A stretch of DNA of 64,000 nucleotides from Quadrisphaera sp. INWT6 (GTDB taxonomy: Bacteria > Actinomycetota > Actinomycetes > Actinomycetales > Quadrisphaeraceae): positions 62,001 to 126,000 of the forward strand of contig NZ_VUOH01000004.1 in assembly GCF_015390235.1 (NCBI RefSeq), written 5' to 3'. How positions within the stretch are numbered: the first letter of the stretch is position 1; each line of letters begins with the position of its first letter. Below the pieces are notes generated by a model. It did no database searches. It saw only the letters and a program-made list of their open reading frames with translations, and was not told the DNA's origin. Below are positions 40,158 through 49,800 of the stretch, in pieces. The position numbers and the translations under genes were made by a program.

Positions 40158-41477
40158 TCAGGCGCCCCAGCGGGCCGAGCGCAGGGTGGCGGTGGCGCTG
40201 TGCGCGGCCATGCCCTCGGAGTCGGAGATGACCTGGACGGCCTTCGCCAGCAGCGTCGTCGCCTCCTTGGTCACGCGCTGGTAGGTCAGCGGCTTGAGGA
40301 AGCGCGACACCGACAGGCCCGCGCTGTGCTTCGCGCCGCCGGCGGTGGGGAGCACGTGGTTGGTGCCCGCCATGCCCTTGTCGGAGTAGGCGACCGTGGA
40401 GGCCTCCCCGATGAAGAGGGAGCCGTAGTTGCGCAGGCGGTCGTGGTACCAGCCGTCGTCGGCGGTGAGGACCTCGAGGTGCTCGGGGGCGAGGTCGTCC
40501 ATGAGGGTGGCGGCGGTCTCGCGGTCGTCGGCGACGAGCACCGAGCCGAAGTCGCGCCAGGCCGGTCCGGCGATGTCGCGGGTGGCCAAGGTGGCGAGCT
40601 GGCGGTCGATCTCCGCGACGACGGCTCTGCCCACCGCCTCTGAGGTGGTGACCAGCGCGGCGGGGGAGGTGGGGCCGTGCTCGGCCTGGCCGAGCAGGTC
40701 GGCGGCCACGAGAACCGGGTCGGCGGTCTCGTCGGCGATGACGGCGACCTCGCTCGGGCCGGCGGGCAGGTCGATGGCGACGCGGCCGAACAGCTGGCGC
40801 TTCGCCTCGGCGACGTAGGCGTTGCCGGCGCCCACCAGCATGTCGACCGGGCCGTCGCCGACCAGTCCGAACGCCATCGCAGCGAGTGCCTGCACGCCAC
40901 CGAGCACGAAGACCCTGTCGACGCCCGAGACGTGCGCGGCGTAGACGACCGCCGGGTTCGCGCGTCCGTCTGGCTGCGGCGGGGTGCACGCGACGACGTC
41001 GCCCACCCCGGCGACCTTGGAGACGCCGACGGTCATGAAGGCGCTGGCGGTCAGGGGGAAGCGACCGGCGGGCAGGTAGGCGCCGACGCGGCCGACGGGG
41101 ATGTAGCGGTGGCCGACGACGAGGCCCGGCTCGAGCTCGGTCTCGACGTCGACGAGGTGGCTGCGCTGGACCTTGGCGAAGGCCTGGGTGCGGCGGGCGC
41201 CGAGCTCGATGGCCTCGCGGAGGTCATCAGGGAGCTGGTCGCCGCTGGCGGCGACCTCGGCGGGGGAGAGCTCGACGTCGCGGCCGTCCCAGCGGTCCAG
41301 CTCAGCGGCGTGCTTGAGCACGGCGTCCATGCCGCCGGCCTCGATGTCGAGCAGCATCTGGCGGACGCGGCTGGCGACGGCGGGGTCGTGCTGGGCGGGC
41401 GGAGCGTCGACCGCGGGGGCCTTCAGGGTGGTGAAGCGGCCGGCGAGGGAGGCGAGGACGGCGGGCGTGGAGAGCAC
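40158..41477 (-). CDS. HisD-family zinc-dependent dehydrogenase
   Basis: A 439-residue HisD-fold protein. PVGRVGAYLPAGRFPLTASA, DMLVGAGNAYVAEAKRQLFG, DLPAGPSEVAVIADETADP, DLLGQAEHGPTSPAALVT and HVLPTAGGAKHSAGLSV follow the histidinol dehydrogenase pattern, with NAD-binding and zinc residues. The family oxidises an alcohol to a carboxylate through an aldehyde. Histidine biosynthesis is unlikely because no his genes adjoin it; it sits with an APC permease, a C-N hydrolase and a LysR regulator, as do catabolic HisD-like enzymes such as the sulfopropanediol dehydrogenase type. Start GTG 41477. A catabolic amino-alcohol-like substrate is inferred. Confidence 0.85.
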   Translation of the reverse strand: MLSTPAVLASLAGRFTTLKAPAVDAPPAQHDPAVASRVRQMLLDIEAGGMDAVLKHAAELDRWDGRDVELSPAEVAASGDQLPDDLREAIELGARRTQAFAKVQRSHLVDVETELEPGLVVGHRYIPVGRVGAYLPAGRFPLTASAFMTVGVSKVAGVGDVVACTPPQPDGRANPAVVYAAHVSGVDRVFVLGGVQALAAMAFGLVGDGPVDMLVGAGNAYVAEAKRQLFGRVAIDLPAGPSEVAVIADETADPVLVAADLLGQAEHGPTSPAALVTTSEAVGRAVVAEIDRQLATLATRDIAGPAWRDFGSVLVADDRETAATLMDDLAPEHLEVLTADDGWYHDRLRNYGSLFIGEASTVAYSDKGMAGTNHVLPTAGGAKHSAGLSVSRFLKPLTYQRVTKEATTLLAKAVQVISDSEGMAAHSATATLRSARWGA

Positions 41478-41510
41478 GCCCTTGACGCTAGGGAGACGCG
41501 CATCACCAGG

Positions 41511-41551
41511 ACAAGAGGGTGACGTCTTGTGCGAAGCACAGGGCCGCCCTG
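41511..41551. promoter_or_regulatory. LysR-type operator region between divergent genes
   Basis: Three inverted repeats crowd this 90-base divergent spacer: ACAAGA-N8-TCTTGT (41511-41530), TGTGC-GAA-GCACA (41528-41540) and CAGGGC-C-GCCCTG (41539-41551). LysR regulators bind such dyads to control both themselves and the divergent operon. Confidence 0.55.
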
Positions 41552-41566
41552 TGAATACTGGCTGAC

Positions 41567-42457
41567 GTGACGTTGGTGCAGCTGCGGGCGTTCCTGGCTT
41601 CGCTGAGGACGGGGAGCTTCACTGGGGCGGCCCGGGAGCTCGGCATGACGCAGGCGTCGGTGTCGGAGCTGGTGCGCCGGCTGGAGGAGGAGTCGGGCGG
41701 GGAGCTCTTCGTCCGTGGGGCTCGCCGGCTGGTGGTGACGGCGGCGGGGCGCGAGCTGGCGCCGTACGCGGAGCAGGCAGTGACAGCTGCGGACGCCGGC
41801 GCACGGGCGGTGGCGGCGCTCGGTGCGCTGGGCGGGGGGACGGCGTCGTTCGGGCTGCTGCGCAACGCCGACCACTACGCCCTGGCCGGTCTGGTGGAGC
41901 AGTTTCACACCCGGTACCCGGCGGTGCGGGCGCGGTTCATCGGGCAGAACTCGGTGGAGGTGGCTGCCTCTGTCGTGTCGGGCGAGCTTGAGGCGGGGCT
42001 CGCGGTGCTGCCTGTCGACGACGACGGGCTCGACGTGGTGCCTCTGCTGCGCGACGAGGTGCTGTGGGTGTCGGCTTCTCCGGCGCGCGGCGCGGCGCCG
42101 GTGTCGATCGCCGATGTGGCCGCGGCGCGGCTGGTGCTCTACGACGCGCACTACGGATGGCGCGACCCCACTCGCCGCCAGCTGGCCGAGAGGGCGCAGC
42201 TGGCGGGGCTGTCGCTGGAGGCGAGCATCGAGGTGGAGCACGTGGAAACGGCGCTGCGGCTGGTGGAGCGGGGGCTGGGGGACACGTTCGTGGCGAAGGC
42301 GGTGACGCAGTCGGCGGTGTTCCCCAAGGGGCTGCACGTGGTGCCGTTCGCAGAGCCGCTGTACGACACGGTGGCGCTGGTCAGCCGGAGGGGCGCGGTG
42401 CTGTCCCCGGCGACGAGGGAGATCGCCCGCATGGCTAACGTAATGCTGGGTGCTTGA
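41567..42457 (+). CDS. LysR-family transcriptional regulator
   Basis: A 296-residue regulator with the LysR winged helix (QLRAFLASLRTGSFTGAARE, TQASVSELVRRLEEESGGEL) and the sensor domain typical of the family. The GTG at 41567 directly follows the dyads of the divergent spacer. It probably controls the HisD-like/permease/hydrolase operon in response to a pathway intermediate. It marks the left edge of an AT-richer segment. Confidence 0.9.
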   Translation: MTLVQLRAFLASLRTGSFTGAARELGMTQASVSELVRRLEEESGGELFVRGARRLVVTAAGRELAPYAEQAVTAADAGARAVAALGALGGGTASFGLLRNADHYALAGLVEQFHTRYPAVRARFIGQNSVEVAASVVSGELEAGLAVLPVDDDGLDVVPLLRDEVLWVSASPARGAAPVSIADVAAARLVLYDAHYGWRDPTRRQLAERAQLAGLSLEASIEVEHVETALRLVERGLGDTFVAKAVTQSAVFPKGLHVVPFAEPLYDTVALVSRRGAVLSPATREIARMANVMLGA

Positions 42458-42589
42458 CCACTGGTGTGTTAATGCGCTGGACTCATCTTCGCTCGAGGCT
42501 GTCGCGATAGGCCTGGGCAGTCCTTGCGATTGCGGGGGAAGTGTGTGCCATGGGGGCACTGCCAAGTAGCTATGCAGAATATCGATTAT

Positions 42590-43525
42590 TCAAACCACGG
42601 TTGGGATCGCCCAATCTACAACACGCAGCGTTTCATCTTGTTGCACAATTAGCTCAAAGGGCACCTTTTCTGCGCAGGCCGCGGCCATCAAGGCAGAGAT
42701 ATCCCCATCCTTTCGCACTCGCTTTGCAATGTCCTTGCCCTCTCGGTATTCCGCGACATCTTTCTTGCGTTGACGAATGAATCGAATTGATATCTTTGAA
42801 CTCTCGATCCACTTCTCATCTGAAAGAAAATCTGCATCTGCGACGTGAATCTGGTGGATCGCAATTGAGGCAAAAGCCTCGAAACAGATGGCGTGGCGGA
42901 GCAGTCTTTCAGGAGCGGCTCGGAGCCAGAGACTTGTTACATTGGACGAGGCATCGTGAGCGCACCGATGCCTCTCCTGTGCTAACTCATGAAGGTCTTC
43001 TTTCGGGTCGTATGTAGCACCCGACGGCAGTGAGGGTAAAAGATTCAAGCGCCTCAATAAGTCTCGTATATGCTGCGCTAGAGGGCTGACGTGGAATAAC
43101 CTGAGTGTTGTCATGTAATCGTCGGCGGACATGTTGCTTCCAGTCCAGAGCCAAGTGAACGGCGATATGTGAAGGGCGTGGTCAACGGCTTGAAGGCTAC
43201 GTCCGAGGCTGCGCGACAAGTCTCTTAGGTCGGCGCTCTGTGGATTGCCGAAAGACATGCGGGCCTTTGCGACGCTTACAGTTTGAGTGATGGCACGCCG
43301 CTGCAGCTTGATTGGCAAGTCTAAGAATTGTGTGCTTCCCTTATTGGCGTATGCAGCAAGTTCCTCGATTCGCCCAATAATGAACGCTTCGAGCAGATTG
43401 AAGCCAGACACGGTTAGCCCGCGTCGCAGAAACTTCCCAACGTCATTGGGGGCTCGCACGGCAAGCTCGTCGACTGCCTTCTGCATCGCAGCGAGGCCCA
43501 ATAAGAAATCCTCATGCGCGGTCAT
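42590..43525 (-). CDS. HEPN-type predicted RNase effector
   Basis: A 311-residue all-alpha protein lacking the compositional GC bias of its surroundings. RHRCAHDASS contains the HEPN R-x4-H catalytic motif in a region (ELAQERHRCAHDA) resembling HEPN families found in toxin and defence genes. The rest is helical with no membrane segment. It starts three bases after the DUF262 gene stop (TAG, GCA, ATG), so the two are one unit. HEPN proteins are known RNases in abortive infection, toxin-antitoxin and CRISPR systems. The AT-rich codon use suggests recent transfer. The detailed family assignment is uncertain. Confidence 0.75.
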   Translation of the reverse strand: MTAHEDFLLGLAAMQKAVDELAVRAPNDVGKFLRRGLTVSGFNLLEAFIIGRIEELAAYANKGSTQFLDLPIKLQRRAITQTVSVAKARMSFGNPQSADLRDLSRSLGRSLQAVDHALHISPFTWLWTGSNMSADDYMTTLRLFHVSPLAQHIRDLLRRLNLLPSLPSGATYDPKEDLHELAQERHRCAHDASSNVTSLWLRAAPERLLRHAICFEAFASIAIHQIHVADADFLSDEKWIESSKISIRFIRQRKKDVAEYREGKDIAKRVRKDGDISALMAAACAEKVPFELIVQQDETLRVVDWAIPTVV

Positions 43526-43528
43526 TGC

Positions 43529-44611
43529 CTACGAACCTGCTTCCCGTAGAACCCTGAGCAGGCGCCCCACTCGATACTTAACGCGGTTTGGTGTATTGGT
43601 TGCCCGCCGAACCGCCTCCTCGAATTCTTCATCCTCGAATAAGTGCACAGAGAGACTGCGAACAGCAACGCGTTCCTTGATGAGTTTCCGCCTCGCAGAT
43701 GCTGTAACGCCTGCGAGAGCGACCATCTGGGCATCAAACATTCCCGCGAGTGCTTGGTCACGCCCAGGACGCTTGAAGCTGTCAGAGCCCCAGATCGCCT
43801 CGGCGGCCTCAATGCAGTCATTGAAAGTGGTCCGGAGTTTCCTCAGTTCTGGCTCATCGGCGAACCGGTTTCTCGCCATGTACGAATCTAGCTCGTCGCG
43901 TAGGTCTCCTCGGAAGGTCTGCCAATGAGCATGAAGCATAAAAAAACGTAAGACAAATTCGGCATCGGTCATCTGCCTGAAAGCCGGCGAATTGGGTGGA
44001 ATAACCTTGAACTGCTCGCGCAAGAAGGGACTCTCGGACAGTTCGAAAATCAGATCGTTCAAAGGGCCTCGGTATGCCACATTCCTAATTTCCTGCGCAT
44101 TGAGGATCTCTCCTCCGGTATTGAGTCGTAAGAAAACCTCATGCTTGAGGTCCTCACTTGACTGGCGGAGAAGAGTAGTGGTCCTTAGGTTCTTCATGGA
44201 AAGGGAATTGCGGATGCTCAGAGGAAGGGAAGAGTATCGTCGCCCATTGAGGCGATCGAGTCGATCCAGGCCTCGCAGGACGAGATTGTCGGCAAAGAAT
44301 GTGGAAACGGCCGTCAGTCGCTGCTTGCCGTCAATGACTGCATAACTTCCAAGGCGGGCAACATCTTCGGCGAGGTACACAGGCGGCACCGGGATATTCG
44401 TAAGAAAAGATTCGATCAGCAGAGATTGCTTCTCCGCGTTCCAGCGATCCCGGCGCTGGAACTTTGGTGAGACGTCGATCGCCCCGCTCTCGACCAAGTT
44501 GGAGAGGGAGATGAGACCTTGATCAGCAATCTCGAGTACCGCACCCTTTTGCGCATCAAGGTAGTCCTGCATAAGGAGGTCGTCCTCCTCCGGCGTCCAA
44601 CCTTCTGACAT
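43529..44611 (-). CDS. DUF262 (ParB/GmrSD-like) protein
   Basis: A 360-residue protein with the DUF262 N-terminal motifs SPKFQRRDRWNAEKQSLLIE, IPVPPVYL and AVIDGKQRLTAVSTFF; DGKQR is the ParB/Srx-like nucleotide-binding or nuclease motif. The C-terminal HNH domain (DUF1524) of complete GmrSD restriction enzymes is missing: the protein ends shortly after KYRVGRLLRVLREAGS. The ATG at 44611 follows GGAGG at five-base spacing, which is preferred over a GTG at 44635. With the HEPN gene it forms a sensor-plus-effector-looking pair, here probably a phage-defence module. Confidence 0.8.
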   Translation of the reverse strand: MSEGWTPEEDDLLMQDYLDAQKGAVLEIADQGLISLSNLVESGAIDVSPKFQRRDRWNAEKQSLLIESFLTNIPVPPVYLAEDVARLGSYAVIDGKQRLTAVSTFFADNLVLRGLDRLDRLNGRRYSSLPLSIRNSLSMKNLRTTTLLRQSSEDLKHEVFLRLNTGGEILNAQEIRNVAYRGPLNDLIFELSESPFLREQFKVIPPNSPAFRQMTDAEFVLRFFMLHAHWQTFRGDLRDELDSYMARNRFADEPELRKLRTTFNDCIEAAEAIWGSDSFKRPGRDQALAGMFDAQMVALAGVTASARRKLIKERVAVRSLSVHLFEDEEFEEAVRRATNTPNRVKYRVGRLLRVLREAGS

Positions 44612-44638
44612 CTCGTCCTCCCGATTGGTCGTCAACGA

Positions 44639-44644
44639 AGTATA
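44639..44644 (-). promoter_or_regulatory. Possible -10 element (TATACT) for the DUF262-HEPN genes
   Basis: TATACT on the minus strand lies 28 bases before the chosen ATG, in an AT-rich spacer. A convincing -35 was not found. Its place makes the alternative GTG at 44635 unlikely to be transcribed. Confidence 0.35.
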
Positions 44645-44833
44645 TCCTTGTTGCGTAAAGACGCGGCTGCCCAGTGGAATGGAATTGACCCTTGAAGGTT
44701 GTCACTCTCAAGTCTTCTAGAAAGTGGCGCGTCTCGACACCCTCTGTGTGCTCGGCCTAGATCGTTGGGTGCGTGAGCATCCTGGCGTCCTGGGGTTGTC
44801 GAATGTCTCCGCGCAAGAAACGCATACTGCGCT

Positions 44834-46732
44834 CTATTGGCGCTCCATGACCAATTTCTCTAGGGCGTCACGGGTTTGAGTATCGCTGGAGTAGATGACT
44901 GCGCCGACCATGCCGCGGGTCAGTAGGACCTTATAGGTGTTACGAATCAGGCGGTCGAACGCCGCGTCGTCCACGGACTTGGCACTCCGGAACATGGGGT
45001 CTTTGTTGGCTGACCGCACCGTGGTCAAATGCCCTTCGCGCCAGACCAAGTCAGGGCCGAGGATCACTCCTGACCAGTCGTACTCGAAGCCCTGCGCCGT
45101 GTAGACGCAGCCGACTTGTCCGAAGCCGCCGTCCTCCGTCGCCCACAGCGCCGACGGTGGTGCGTCGCCGACACGGCGTTCACCCTTCGCGTTCCACGGT
45201 CGCGCCCACGAGTCGATCTGCACGTCGGGCACCAGCTGACCGTCGACAGGGTCGGACCACGGCCAGCAGTACCCCGCCGCCATGCGCGCGCTGTAACCCG
45301 GCTTGCCGTCCCGCTCCTGACGCTTCTCGGCGAGGAACGCTTCCATCTCCTCCGGGCTGTCAGCGACCCGCACCTCGAACGGTGACTGGGCGTCTCCGGT
45401 CCATGGAACCGGACCGCCCTCGCGCAGACCCAGCAGCCGCAGCACCCAGTCGAGGTAGACCTCAGAGCCACCGCACCGGAACTGCCCGTCGAGGTTGACG
45501 TGCACCACCTCGAAGCCAGCCGCCTCGGCGTGCGACGTGATCTCGTGAAGCGACCCCATCTCCCCAGGGCGCACCACCTGGTGCTCGTCGAGGAGGAAGA
45601 CGGGCACGCGAGCGGCGTCGAGCAGCTCGTCGACCTGGGCCCGTCCCGTCCGGTCCTGCGCCTTGGTCCACCGATTCGCTGACGTCAGCCGGATGCGGTG
45701 CGCCTCGTCGAGGACCAGGACGTCGAGCCCGTTCTTCTCCGCTGACATGAAGCTGTTGAAGTACTGGAAGAGGTTCTTGGTCCGGGTCGAGCCCTTGCCG
45801 ACCACTCGCCGCATCGTCTGCGTGAACGACTGCGAGCCCGTAGCGTGCAGCACCGTCCGCTGCTCGCGGGCGAGCTCGCCGAGCAGGGACAGCGCGATGA
45901 CGCTCTTGCCGCTGCCCGGTCCACCGCTCACCACGACGACGCGCTTGTGGTCCGACGCGCGGCTGGCGCGCACCTCGTGGTGGACGAGGCGGACGGCCAG
46001 CGCCTGCTCGTCCAGCAGGCGGAACTGCTCGCGCTCGCGCACCTCGTCGGCGGCCACGGCGAGCAGCTGCTTGCTCGGAGCCACCCGAGATGTCATCAGG
46101 TGGTCGGCACTGGCGACGCCGCTCACGCTGGGGTCCAGCCGGGATCGCAGGAAGTCCAACCAGGAGCCACGGTCGGCGCCGGTGAAGAGCCGACCGCGCG
46201 CATCCATGGGGTAGGTCTCGAGGTCTCGCACCGCGAGGGGGTCGAGGGCGTTGTGGAGGTAAGCGGCTCCGACGAGGGCGTCGGGCTGGTCAGCGATCGC
46301 CACGAGGAAGTCAGTCATGTACTCCCAGTAGCCGCGCACCTGGGCCACCGGGTGCAGCTTTGGCCCGCCCGGCATCCCGGCGACGTCGACGAGGTGGGGG
46401 TCTCCCTCGAACGTGCTCGCCCGAGACCACTGCTTGAGCTCGACGACGACGTACGACGGCTGGCGCGTCTGCGGGTGCACGCCGGCCAGGACGACGTCAG
46501 CGCGCTTGCTCGTCAGCGGCAGCGTGTGCTCGATGAGCACCTCGACCTGCCCCAGCCCCGCGTCAGCGAGGTCTCGAGCCAGGACCGGCAGGCTGGAACG
46601 CCACGACGCCTGCTCGGCAGGCGAGGCTCGACCGAGGCGCGCGTGGATGCCCGCCTGCAGCATCTTCTCGATGAACGAGTCTGTACCAGCGTCGATCAGC
46701 AGTGACGACGCCGACGTCCGAACCAGCGGCAC
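44834..46732 (-). CDS. DUF2075 ATPase/helicase with N-terminal nuclease-like motif
   Basis: A 632-residue protein. Near residue 80 it has RADVVLAG followed by YVVVELKQW, the D and ExK of a PD-(D/E)XK-like fold. The C-terminal part is a P-loop ATPase of the DUF2075/Schlafen-group type: VSGGPGSGKSVIALSLLGEL (Walker A), LVLDEAHRIR (Walker B), VFLLDEHQVV, and a late VYTAQGFEYDWSGVILGPD with NTYKVLLTRG helicase motifs. Codon use is GC-rich like the core genome, unlike the DUF262 pair. The start is GTG 46732. Such proteins are found in defence islands, but its role is not known. It is divergent from the next helicase. Confidence 0.82.
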   Translation of the reverse strand: MPLVRTSASSLLIDAGTDSFIEKMLQAGIHARLGRASPAEQASWRSSLPVLARDLADAGLGQVEVLIEHTLPLTSKRADVVLAGVHPQTRQPSYVVVELKQWSRASTFEGDPHLVDVAGMPGGPKLHPVAQVRGYWEYMTDFLVAIADQPDALVGAAYLHNALDPLAVRDLETYPMDARGRLFTGADRGSWLDFLRSRLDPSVSGVASADHLMTSRVAPSKQLLAVAADEVREREQFRLLDEQALAVRLVHHEVRASRASDHKRVVVVSGGPGSGKSVIALSLLGELAREQRTVLHATGSQSFTQTMRRVVGKGSTRTKNLFQYFNSFMSAEKNGLDVLVLDEAHRIRLTSANRWTKAQDRTGRAQVDELLDAARVPVFLLDEHQVVRPGEMGSLHEITSHAEAAGFEVVHVNLDGQFRCGGSEVYLDWVLRLLGLREGGPVPWTGDAQSPFEVRVADSPEEMEAFLAEKRQERDGKPGYSARMAAGYCWPWSDPVDGQLVPDVQIDSWARPWNAKGERRVGDAPPSALWATEDGGFGQVGCVYTAQGFEYDWSGVILGPDLVWREGHLTTVRSANKDPMFRSAKSVDDAAFDRLIRNTYKVLLTRGMVGAVIYSSDTQTRDALEKLVMERQ

Positions 46733-46896
46733 GTGGACTTCCCCCAGGGCAGCACGAAGCGAGTCGTGCGGGTGGAAGCGTGTCCAGGCACCGGCACAGC
46801 CGGTGAGGAAGCCTGTCGGGCCGCGTCAGGCACGGTAGCCCGGTCAGCGGATGCTGAAGAGCCGGACGGAAACTCCCGTTCGACTGACGTCGCCGT

Positions 46897-49800
46897 GTGA
46901 AGCTGCGGAGCGTGACCGCCGCGACGCCGCCCGGTGCCTACGAGGCCCTCCTCACCCAGCGGCTCGCGCACGCGCTCGAAGCCTCAGACCTCGTCGCCGA
47001 GCACGGCGTTGTCCCCGATGCGGCTGCGCCCGACGTCCTCGCCCGGCACGTCGCCCTCGCCGTCCAGCGCGCGCTGGTCGCTACCAAGCCGGAGCAGCGC
47101 GCCGCCGTCGTCAACCGCGTCCTCGACCTCGTCGGCGCCCCCGCGGACGACCACGTCAGCCAGATCGAGCAGCTCCTGGCCCTCCGGCTCACCGGCCTGG
47201 GGGAGGGCTGGCCGCGGCAGCGTCCGGTGACGCCGCTGTCCGACGTCGCCCTGCTGACCAACAGCCACGGCGAGCCCAACCTCGGGGCCGAGCTGCGTGC
47301 CGAGATGGCGAGCGCGGACCACGTCGACCTGCTGTGCGCCTTCGTCCGCTGGCACGGCATCCGCGTCCTCGAAGACTCCCTGACCGAGCTCGCCGAGCGC
47401 GGGCGCCCGCTGCGCGTCATCACCACCACCTACTGCGGCGCCACCGAGCGCAAGGCGCTCGACGCGCTGGTCCGCCGGTACGGCGCGCAGGTCAAGGTCC
47501 GCTACGAGACGCAGAGCACCAAGCTGCACGCGAAGGCGTGGCTTTTCCGCCGCGGGTCGGGCTTCGACACCGGGTACGTCGGCAGCTCGAACCTGTCGAA
47601 GTCGGCGCTGGTCGACGGCCTGGAGTGGAACGTCCGCATCGCGTCGGTGGCGACGCCGACGCTGGTCCGCAAGTTCGAGGCGACGTTCGACACGTACTGG
47701 AACGACGCCGCGTTCCTCGACTACGACCCGGATCGCGACGCCGAGCTGCTCGACCGCGCGCTGGCCGAGCAGGGCGGCGGTCCGCGCACCACGCTCGTCG
47801 TGCCCGTCTCCGGACTCGACGTGCAGGCGCGTCCTCACCAGGTGGAGATCCTGGAGGCGCTGGACCTCGAGCGGACCGTCCACGACCGGCACCGCAACCT
47901 CGTCGTCGCCGCCACCGGGACGGGCAAGACAGTCGTCGCCGCGCTGGACTTCCGGCGGATCCGCGAGCAGTGGGCCCTGGAGCGGAGGGGAGAGCCGCGG
48001 CTGCTGTTCGTCGCCCACCGCAAGGAGATCCTCGAGCAGTCGCTGCGCACCTACCGCGAGGTGCTGAAGGACGGCGCGTTCGGGGAGCTGCACGTCGGCG
48101 AGCACCGGGCGACGGCGTGGCGGCACGTCTTCGCCAGCATCCAGTCGCTCGGTGCGACGCAGCTGGAGGCGCTCGCCCCCGAGCGGTTCGACGTCGTGGT
48201 CGTCGACGAGTTCCACCACGCCGACGCCTCCAGCTACCGGCGGCTCATGGACCACCTGCAGCCGGTGGAGCTGCTGGGGCTGACGGCGACGCCGGAGCGC
48301 GGCGACGGCAAGGACGTCCGCGAGTTCTTCGACGGACGCACCGCCTTCGAGCTGCGCCTGTGGACAGCGCTCGAGGCCGACCTGCTGTGCCCGTTCCACT
48401 ACTTCGGCGTCCACGACGGCACGGACCTGACGCGGGTCGCCTACGAGCGCGGCGCCTACGACGTCAACGCGCTCTCCGACGCCTACACGGGCAACGACGC
48501 CCGCACCCGGATCGTGCTCAGGACGCTGCGCGATCGCGTCACCGACGTCGACTCGATGCGAGCGCTCGGCTTCTGCGTCTCGGTGGCGCACGCCCAGTAC
48601 ATGGCTCGGCGCTTCAGCGCGGACGGCATTCCCGCGCTCGCCGTCCACGGCGGCACGCCGGCGCACGAGCGGGAGCAGGCGTTCCGCGCGCTGAAGGACG
48701 GCGTGGTGCGGTGCCTCTTCGCCGTCGACCTGTTCAACGAGGGACTCGACGTCCCCGACGTCGACACGCTCCTGCTCCTGCGGCCGACGCAGTCGTCGAC
48801 GGTCTTCCTCCAGCAGCTGGGTCGTGGCCTGCGGCGTGCGCCGAACAAGGCGGTGCTGACGGTGCTCGACTTCATCGGGCAGCACCGCGCCGAGTACCGC
48901 TTCGACGTCCGCTACCGCGCTCTCACCGGGACGACGCGCTCGCAGCTCGAGAGCCAGCTCGAGCAGGGCTTCCCCTACCTGCCGCCCGGGTCGCAGCTGG
49001 TGCTCGACGCCGTGAGCCAGCAGATCGTGCTCTCCAACGTGCGCACGTCACTGCTGATGGCCAAGAAGGACCTCCTGGCTGACGTCCGCTCGTACGTCAG
49101 CGGCGGGGAAGCGCCGACGCTGCAGGAGTACCTCGAGGGGAGTGGGCGCGAGGTCGCTGACGTCTACCGCGACCGCGGCACCTACGGCGGGTGGACGGCG
49201 CTGCTGCGGGCCGCCGGCGTCGAGACGCCGACGGGCGGGCCGGGGGAGGCCGCGCTGCTCAAGCGGGTGGCGACCCTGGTGCACGTGGACGACGCCGAGC
49301 GAGCTTCCGCCTACGCGCGGCTCGTGGCGCCGGGAGCGACTCCGTACGAGGCACTGAGCGACCGCGAGCGGCGGCTCGCGCGGATGCTGTTCTTCACGCT
49401 GTGGCCGAACCGCGGCGGTTTCGCCTTCTACGAGGCGGGCTTCGAGCACCTGCGGCAGCACCCCGCCGTCGTCGCGGAGGTGCAGCAGCTGATGGCCGGG
49501 GCGGTGGAACGGGCACGGCACGTGCCGAAGCCGCTCAGCGCTGCCCTGGCACACCTGCCGGTGCTGAGCCACGCGACGTACCGACGCGACGAGCTGCTCG
49601 CGGGCTTCGACTACGCGAACGAGACGCGTTCGACGGCCGGGCACGTCAGCGGTGTCGCCTGGTGCGAGCCGACCGCCGTCGACGCGCTGCTCATCAACCT
49701 CCGCAAGGACGAGCGCGCCTTCACCCCGACGACGATGTACCGCGACTACGCGCTCTCGCCGAGGCTCTTCCACTGGGAGAGCCAGAACGCGACGTCGCCG

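Noticed and set aside
40158..41477. HisD of histidine biosynthesis
   Set aside because: No other his genes flank it; the neighbours are transport, hydrolase and LysR genes.
42458..42589. tRNA or attachment site at the edge of the AT-rich island
   Set aside because: No cloverleaf or direct repeat matching another position near 44.8 kb or 50 kb could be found by eye.
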